From an uncultured Erysipelotrichaceae bacterium (GTDB taxonomy: Bacteria; Bacillota_I; Bacilli_A; Erysipelotrichales; Erysipelotrichaceae), in NCBI GenBank assembly GCA_937893225.1, contig CALBJM010000437.1, positions 1 through 10,943 of the forward strand: DNA of 10,943 bases. The letters are read 5' to 3'. Shown here piece after piece: positions 7,035-10,943 of this stretch. The first letter of the stretch is position 1, and every line of letters starts with the position of its first letter. The notes under the pieces are model-generated. The model made no database searches. It was not told the origin of the DNA and saw only the letters and a list, made by a program, of their open reading frames with translations. The translations under genes were made by a program, and so were the position numbers.

Positions 7035-8153
7035 TCATTCCTCATTCAAATCAGTATACTCATCTTTTGTACGAATCAGTTGCTTTAATCTACGAATAGC
7101 TTTTCCTTCGATTTGTCTAACTCTTTCTTTTGTTACGCCATATATTTTACCAACTTCATCAAGCGTTTTCACATCACCTGTACCATCTAGACCAAATCGC
7201 ATACGCACGATTTCTTCTTCTCTTTCTGGTAATTCTTTTAATATTTTATCGACTTGTTCTTTCAATACTTCACTTTGGAAAGCATCTTCCGGTCCTTTGA
7301 TTGAATCATCTTTGATAAAATCACCTAAAGTCGTATCATCTTCATCCCCAGTAGGAGATTCTAGTGAAACCGTATCCATAGAAACCGTCAACAAATCTTG
7401 CACCTTTGCAGCATCCATTCCTGGAATCTTTGCGGCAATTTCATCAGGACTTGGCTCACGATTCAATTCTTGCAGCAATTCCCTTTGTATTTTCTTGATC
7501 TTATAAATCTGTTCTGTTGTATGTACTGGAATACGGATATCTCTACTCTGATCTGCAATAGCACGTGTCATACTCTGTCTGATCCACCAAGTAGCATATG
7601 TCGAAAAACGAAACCCTTTCTCTGGATCAAACTTCTCCACAGCACGCATCAACCCCATATTACCTTCTTGAATCAAATCTTGGTATGACAATCCTCTATT
7701 CACATAGTTTCTTGCCATTGCCACAACAAGCCTCAAATTTGCATTGATCATTTGCTCTTTAGCATCTTTATCCCCTTGTGCAGCTCTTCTACCAATTTCA
7801 ATTTCTTCTTCCGGTGTCAATCTCTTTACAGCACCAATTTCCTGCAAATAAGCTTTCATGGAATCAGAAGACTTCTTCTGCTCAATTACATTTTCTTCTG
7901 TTTCTTCGGAATCATCTTGTTCTTCTTCCGCTTCTTCCTCTTCTGATTCTTCTTCAAAATTCACTTCTTCTGTATCTAGTAATATGTCATCACTATCTTG
8001 TATCCAATTAAATAATTCTTCTTGTTCATCTTCACTCAAGTGATTCTTCACCGCAACATCCATTACTTCTTTTTCACTAATGCTATTGCCATTCTTAGCT
8101 TTCTTCAATAAGAACTCTTTAATTTCACTCAAATTCATTTTCTTTTCAGGCAT
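7035..8153 (-). CDS. rpoD: Primary RNA polymerase sigma factor (RpoD/SigA)
   Basis: This is the housekeeping sigma-70 that directs RNA polymerase to TTGACA/TATAAT promoters, the type seen elsewhere in the window. The 372 residues include a short region 1.1 (about 5-60), a very acidic linker (61-87, 18 of 27 residues Glu or Asp), region 1.2 (about 97-130), and region 2 with NLRLVVAMARNY at 139-150. Regions 2.3-2.4 carry FSTYATWWIRQSMTRAI (183-199), region 3 is about 212-290, and the region 4.2 helix-turn-helix with VTKERVRQIEGKAIRRLK is at 340-357. GGAGGG at 8166-8161, seven bases before the ATG, fixes the start. In many Firmicutes rpoD follows dnaG; here it heads a tight operon with prfA and prmC. 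An extended -10 promoter lies upstream at 8192-8200. Confidence 0.98.
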   Translation of the reverse strand: MPEKKMNLSEIKEFLLKKAKNGNSISEKEVMDVAVKNHLSEDEQEELFNWIQDSDDILLDTEEVNFEEESEEEEAEEEQDDSEETEENVIEQKKSSDSMKAYLQEIGAVKRLTPEEEIEIGRRAAQGDKDAKEQMINANLRLVVAMARNYVNRGLSYQDLIQEGNMGLMRAVEKFDPEKGFRFSTYATWWIRQSMTRAIADQSRDIRIPVHTTEQIYKIKKIQRELLQELNREPSPDEIAAKIPGMDAAKVQDLLTVSMDTVSLESPTGDEDDTTLGDFIKDDSIKGPEDAFQSEVLKEQVDKILKELPEREEEIVRMRFGLDGTGDVKTLDEVGKIYGVTKERVRQIEGKAIRRLKQLIRTKDEYTDLNEE

Positions 8154-8183
8154 ATATCATCCCTCCAATAAACCACTTTTATG

Positions 8184-8200
8184 GTTATAAGATTATAACA
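8184..8200 (-). promoter_or_regulatory. Extended -10 promoter of rpoD-prfA-prmC, overlapped by an inverted repeat
   Basis: The minus strand reads TGT then TATAAT (8200-8192), a perfect -10 with TGn extension; no good -35 is present at 16-18 bp. The predicted start near 8185 leaves a leader of about 30 bases with a small hairpin (aacca 8171-8175 with tggtt 8182-8186) before the GGAGGG site. The -10 lies in a 16-bp inverted repeat: gttataa (8184-8190), ga, ttataac (8193-8199). That may be an operator or merely a by-product of TATAAT-like sequence. Confidence 0.55.
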
Positions 8201-8242
8201 TGTAATTCATCCAGCAATAGGATTCTTATCTCACTAGGCTAT

Positions 8243-9490
8243 TCAAAACAAATGACATTCTTGAATATACTTTGCTACAAACAAATCACCCACTATGATT
8301 AGCATATACATAAACAAAAATGTTCTTTTTCCAGAAACAAATAAAGACGGAGAAAAACCCAATACAACTCTAGACATCAAAGCTGCACACATCATTAGAG
8401 AAACAATTAAGAACACATTTTTAGAAGCCAAACGATACAACATAGCCAATAGTAAAATAACAACCAAAATAAACATCCCAAAATACAATGTTGAATATCC
8501 TGTTACTAAATGCTCATTTACTGATAAAAAGCTCTGCATAAACTGAATGACTGCACTATCTGGATATAATTCTGAAATCAAAAACATCCACAAAAAACCT
8601 ATTGCACTACCAATACCTATACTTAAATAATCCCTTTTCTTCCAAGCAATCAATAACAATTCAAGTAAAAACACTACCAAAACATATGAAGGTTTAGAAA
8701 TCACCCACGAAAAAGTTGACAGCACCCCTAGATACACTTTATCTATTAATCCAAAATGCGCAAATGCAGGATAGCTATCACTTATATCAACCAAAACCCT
8801 TTCTGCATTTCCTGGACATACCATATGAAATACTAATGTACCTGCAGAAAGCAATAAGACAACAACATAATTCCAATTGACTTTCTTAAATTTCCAAAAA
8901 CTATACCCTAGTAAAACAAAGGAAAAACCACACAACAAAGCGCTCATTTGTTCTTGATTTCCTGCTATCAATATTGCCGGAATACAGAGTAAAATATACT
9001 TCTTATTGAAACGATCATTCTGTAAACAATCCCCAAAATGAGACAACACCCAAAATCCTAAAGCCAGTGGCCATATATAATTCACTGTCGTTGTAACCCA
9101 ACCAGCTGAATTATAATAATTTATTGGAAAGATACATAACATTATTCCACACAAGATAGCCAATTCTTTATCATTTTCACAATGCAAAAAATGAACAATT
9201 GATTTATACAACAATAAAAACATCGCAGTATCTAAAATAGCCCAAACTATTTTTGGTAATTTCAATAACGTAATCAAAATCATTTCGAGAACGACCCTAC
9301 TCGTCCACGTAGTATAACGCATCTGCAAATATGTTGTTAAAGGCATCGTGTTTGCCATGGTTTTAAACCACACATCATCTCCAATACCACTTGGCGCAAT
9401 AATATGTATCACAAAATAGAACAACGCTAAACTCATTTCAACATATATATAATATGGAACACTACTATTCTTTCTTATCATATTTTTCAT
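8243..9490 (-). CDS. Polytopic membrane protein, GT-C-like (DUF6056-like)
   Basis: No experimentally named family is certain. The 415 residues form about ten hydrophobic segments with short loops. Features recall GT-C glycosyltransferase-fold proteins grouped under DUF6056: an acidic pair in the first extracytoplasmic loop (D38-D39), a YxxWxxR motif (Y59, W62, R65), W131 and NY at 137-138, NQEQ at 178-181, and a CPGNAER motif at 225-231. If so, it would transfer a sugar from a lipid carrier outside the membrane; substrate and acceptor are unknown. It sits alone between the rpmE terminator and the rpoD promoter. The ATG at 9490 is preceded directly by GGTGAT, a weak and very close site; the in-frame ATG at 9481 is an alternative. 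I see no clear terminator between it and rpoD, so read-through into the rpoD operon is possible. Confidence 0.85.
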   Translation of the reverse strand: MKNMIRKNSSVPYYIYVEMSLALFYFVIHIIAPSGIGDDVWFKTMANTMPLTTYLQMRYTTWTSRVVLEMILITLLKLPKIVWAILDTAMFLLLYKSIVHFLHCENDKELAILCGIMLCIFPINYYNSAGWVTTTVNYIWPLALGFWVLSHFGDCLQNDRFNKKYILLCIPAILIAGNQEQMSALLCGFSFVLLGYSFWKFKKVNWNYVVVLLLSAGTLVFHMVCPGNAERVLVDISDSYPAFAHFGLIDKVYLGVLSTFSWVISKPSYVLVVFLLELLLIAWKKRDYLSIGIGSAIGFLWMFLISELYPDSAVIQFMQSFLSVNEHLVTGYSTLYFGMFILVVILLLAMLYRLASKNVFLIVSLMMCAALMSRVVLGFSPSLFVSGKRTFLFMYMLIIVGDLFVAKYIQECHLF

Positions 9491-9496
9491 ATCACC

Positions 9497-9523
9497 ATTT
9501 TACAATGAAACCACAATTGCCAA
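9497..9523 (-). promoter_or_regulatory. Weak candidate promoter for the membrane gene
   Basis: Minus strand TTGGCA (9523-9518), 15-bp spacer, TAAAAT (9502-9497). The spacing is short and the predicted start falls at or next to the ATG at 9490, which would give an almost leaderless message. It is listed because no other promoter fits between the rpmE terminator and the gene; the alternative is read-through of that terminator. Confidence 0.25.
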
Positions 9524-9554
9524 AAGAAAAGACTCAGGATAAACTCCCAAGTCT
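9522..9554 (-). terminator. Intrinsic terminator of rpmE
   Basis: On the minus strand AGACTTGGGA (9554-9545) pairs with TCCTGAGTCT (9539-9530) over ten pairs, two of them G-U, across a GTTTA loop, followed by TTTCTTTT (9529-9522). It starts eight bases after the rpmE stop codon. It is the best-formed terminator in the window. Confidence 0.9.
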
Positions 9555-9562
9555 CTATCTTC

Positions 9563-9766
9563 TTACTTAAGTCCGTATTTCTTGTTGAACTTTTCTACCT
9601 GGCCAGCTGCAGCTGCGAATCTCTGTCTACCTGTGTAGAAAGGATGGCAGTTAGAGCATGTATCTACCTTGATTTCCTTTAGTGTAGAACCTGTTTCAAA
9701 TTCTGCACCACAAGAAGTACATACAACCTTAGCCTTGTAATAATTTGGATGAATTCCCTGTTTCAT
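9563..9766 (-). CDS. rpmE: Large ribosomal subunit protein bL31, zinc-binding type
   Basis: bL31 is a small protein of the 50S subunit that bridges to the 30S head. The chosen start gives 67 residues beginning MKQGIHPNY, the normal family N-terminus. An in-frame TTG at 9772 would add two residues, but it is only two bases from the GGGAG site (9779-9775), whereas the ATG at 9766 is eight bases from it. Two CxxC pairs (C16/C19 and C37/C40 in this numbering) mark the zinc-binding form, so this is the housekeeping rather than the zinc-starvation paralogue. The gene appears monocistronic, with a candidate promoter at 9824-9852, a hairpin leader and its own terminator at 9522-9554. Confidence 0.97.
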   Translation of the reverse strand: MKQGIHPNYYKAKVVCTSCGAEFETGSTLKEIKVDTCSNCHPFYTGRQRFAAAAGQVEKFNKKYGLK

Positions 9767-9784
9767 GTTCAATTCTCCCTTCTG

Positions 9785-9810
9785 CCTTATGCCTCTATAC
9801 GTGCATAAAG
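9785..9810 (-). promoter_or_regulatory. Hairpin in the rpmE leader, possible L31 autoregulatory element
   Basis: In the transcript TTATGC (9808-9803) pairs with GCATAA (9792-9787); a U-G and a C-G pair extend the stem to eight, closing a ten-base loop. It sits about five bases upstream of the rpmE ribosome binding site, a position typical of ribosomal-protein leader structures. L31 leader motifs are known in several phyla; whether this matches the Firmicute one needs a covariance search. Confidence 0.45.
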
Positions 9811-9823
9811 AAAGTGCAAAAGA

Positions 9824-9852
9824 ATATTATCATATTGATACACAATGCGCAA
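9824..9852 (-). promoter_or_regulatory. Candidate rpmE promoter
   Basis: Minus strand -35 TTGCGC (9852-9847), 17-bp spacer, -10 TAATAT (9829-9824) preceded by TGA, giving an extended -10. The predicted start near 9817 leaves a leader of about 50 bases containing the hairpin at 9785-9810. The hexamers are only moderate matches. A 13-bp palindrome (ttctt and aagaa core, 9856-9868) lies four bases upstream of the -35. Confidence 0.5.
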
Positions 9853-9890
9853 CAATTTCTTCAAGAAAATAAGCAAAAATACGCATTAAA

Positions 9891-10943
9891 TCAATCTTTC
9901 AAAACATCCACAAATTCTTCTAAATACGCTCTCAATGCATCGTCGCAAACATATAAATATGTTCCTTTAATACCTCTAGTCAACAACACATAATATACAT
10001 GACGAATATATTCTAACAATGCATCATAGGATGCTGTTCTTTTCCCGTTCTTATCGAAATATTCATTTGGTCTAACGATCAACTCTTTTTTCTCTTTATC
10101 ATAACCTATTTCATTTCCAAGAATCACAAAAGCATAGTTCAAATCATAGCCTTGAATAGAATGAATACACCCAACCTCTTCTTTAGAAGCATCTGTAGTC
10201 ACCCATCCTTCCGTACAATGATTCCACTTCTTCTCAACACCATCAATGACAATATCGAATTGATTAGGATCTTTATTGCTCTTCCATGGCCAAGCATACC
10301 CAGCAACCATTCTACAAAGCTCATATTTTTTCTCAAATTCACTTTGTAAAGCATTGAACTTACTGAAGGAAGTCACTAGCTCTAATGTATAGGCATCTGA
10401 ATGATACTTCTCTTTGCAACAAGTATGCAACATATCCTTCACAAACGCTATATAGCCATTTCCACCATTCACACGCATTTGCGTCAATAATTCAAAGTAA
10501 CAAGTATAGCGAGCATTCAAATCATTTTGTTTTTTACAAAACCTTTGATAATCGATTCCAGAAGGTCCAACAACTTGTAAAGCATCATAAAATACAATTG
10601 TTGTATCAGACTGATGATAGATCCAATCTAATTCATCACACTTTGTATCCATGCCTAATTTCTCACAATTCTTTTTAAAAGAACCCATATTAGCTATATT
10701 CTTGTATTGATGTAAACGATGTGCTTCATCAACAACTAATACATCATATTTACTTTTCACAACATCCGAAGGCCCTAATACCTGTTTACTAGATAAACCA
10801 TATATCGACTTAAATACAGTACGCATTGTCTTTCTCAATGATGTTTGCGGTACAACAAAACCAATCTTTTTATCTTTATATACTTCACTATCCGCAAAAT
10901 ACTTCATTAAATACACCGCAACAATTGTCTTACCACTACCAGG
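9891..10943 (-). CDS. DUF2075-type P-loop helicase/ATPase, 5'-truncated by the window edge
   Basis: The frame is open to the window edge, so the GTG at 10916 is an internal valine codon rather than the start. The first visible residues are PGSGKT, a Walker A motif that also covers bases 10917-10943. Counting from there (350 residues visible) come Walker B VVDEAHRL (70-77), a motif III-like FYDALQ (118-123), TQMRVNGG (154-161), the motif V-like HSIQG (261-265) and motif VI-like LLTRGIKGTYLYVCD (320-334). This order matches the superfamily 1-like, Schlafen-type helicase core known as DUF2075. Family members often carry an N-terminal nuclease or other domain, which here would lie outside the window. 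Substrate and role are unknown; some relatives sit in defence loci, but nothing here supports that. The stop precedes the rpmE promoter with no obvious terminator between. Confidence 0.92.
   Translation of the reverse strand, partial: PGSGKTIVAVYLMKYFADSEVYKDKKIGFVVPQTSLRKTMRTVFKSIYGLSSKQVLGPSDVVKSKYDVLVVDEAHRLHQYKNIANMGSFKKNCEKLGMDTKCDELDWIYHQSDTTIVFYDALQVVGPSGIDYQRFCKKQNDLNARYTCYFELLTQMRVNGGNGYIAFVKDMLHTCCKEKYHSDAYTLELVTSFSKFNALQSEFEKKYELCRMVAGYAWPWKSNKDPNQFDIVIDGVEKKWNHCTEGWVTTDASKEEVGCIHSIQGYDLNYAFVILGNEIGYDKEKKELIVRPNEYFDKNGKRTASYDALLEYIRHVYYVLLTRGIKGTYLYVCDDALRAYLEEFVDVLKD

Noticed and set aside
7752..8043. Several overlapping plus-strand frames opposite the 5' part of rpoD
   Set aside because: Their Ser/Phe-rich products simply mirror the acidic GAA/GAG-rich linker of the sigma factor.
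10914..10916. GTG at 10916 as the start of the helicase gene
   Set aside because: The frame continues upstream in-frame through a complete Walker A motif (PGSGKT) to the window edge, so the gene is truncated and this codon is internal.

Overview
The window is AT-rich bacterial chromosome with every convincing gene on the minus strand, so transcription runs from high to low coordinates. Strong GGAGG-type ribosome binding sites, a SigA-type primary sigma factor, a zinc-type L31 and an LCP wall-polymer ligase point to a low-GC Firmicute. My guess is an Erysipelotrichia-like lineage, but that is inference from protein style and gene order and was not tested by any search.

Reading with transcription from the right edge: (1) a DUF2075-type P-loop helicase, cut by the window edge at its Walker A motif (9891-10943); (2) rpmE (L31), with its own candidate promoter, a leader hairpin just before its ribosome binding site and a clear intrinsic terminator; (3) a polytopic membrane protein that looks GT-C/DUF6056-like; (4) a tight informational operon rpoD-prfA-prmC (sigma factor, RF1, RF1 methyltransferase), with a 3-base gap and then an ATGA overlap; (5) a membrane-bound nucleotide-sugar 4,6-dehydratase of the CapD/WbpM/PglF type, behind a good promoter whose start region is a 27-bp palindrome; (6) a two-gene unit, coupled by a TAATG overlap, encoding a small membrane-anchored extracellular protein and a large, unusually built LCP-family ligase.

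The informational part resembles the Firmicute rpmE-prfA-prmC neighbourhood, but with the membrane gene and rpoD between rpmE and prfA. The left part is a cell-surface polymer module: the dehydratase makes a modified UDP-sugar at the membrane and the LCP protein would attach the finished polymer to the wall. The small partner protein is unassigned.

The least ordinary features are the LCP protein (long cytoplasmic tail with three P-S-F motifs, three membrane helices, a solute-binding-protein-like lobe, LCP domain, Pro/Glu/Thr tail), the overlap of a terminator loop with a candidate -10 element upstream of that unit, and the palindrome at the dehydratase promoter. I saw no tRNA, rRNA, CRISPR array, insertion sequence or intergenic gap above about 130 bases. 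No wholly new multi-gene system is evident; the best candidate for something undescribed is the small-protein/LCP pair.
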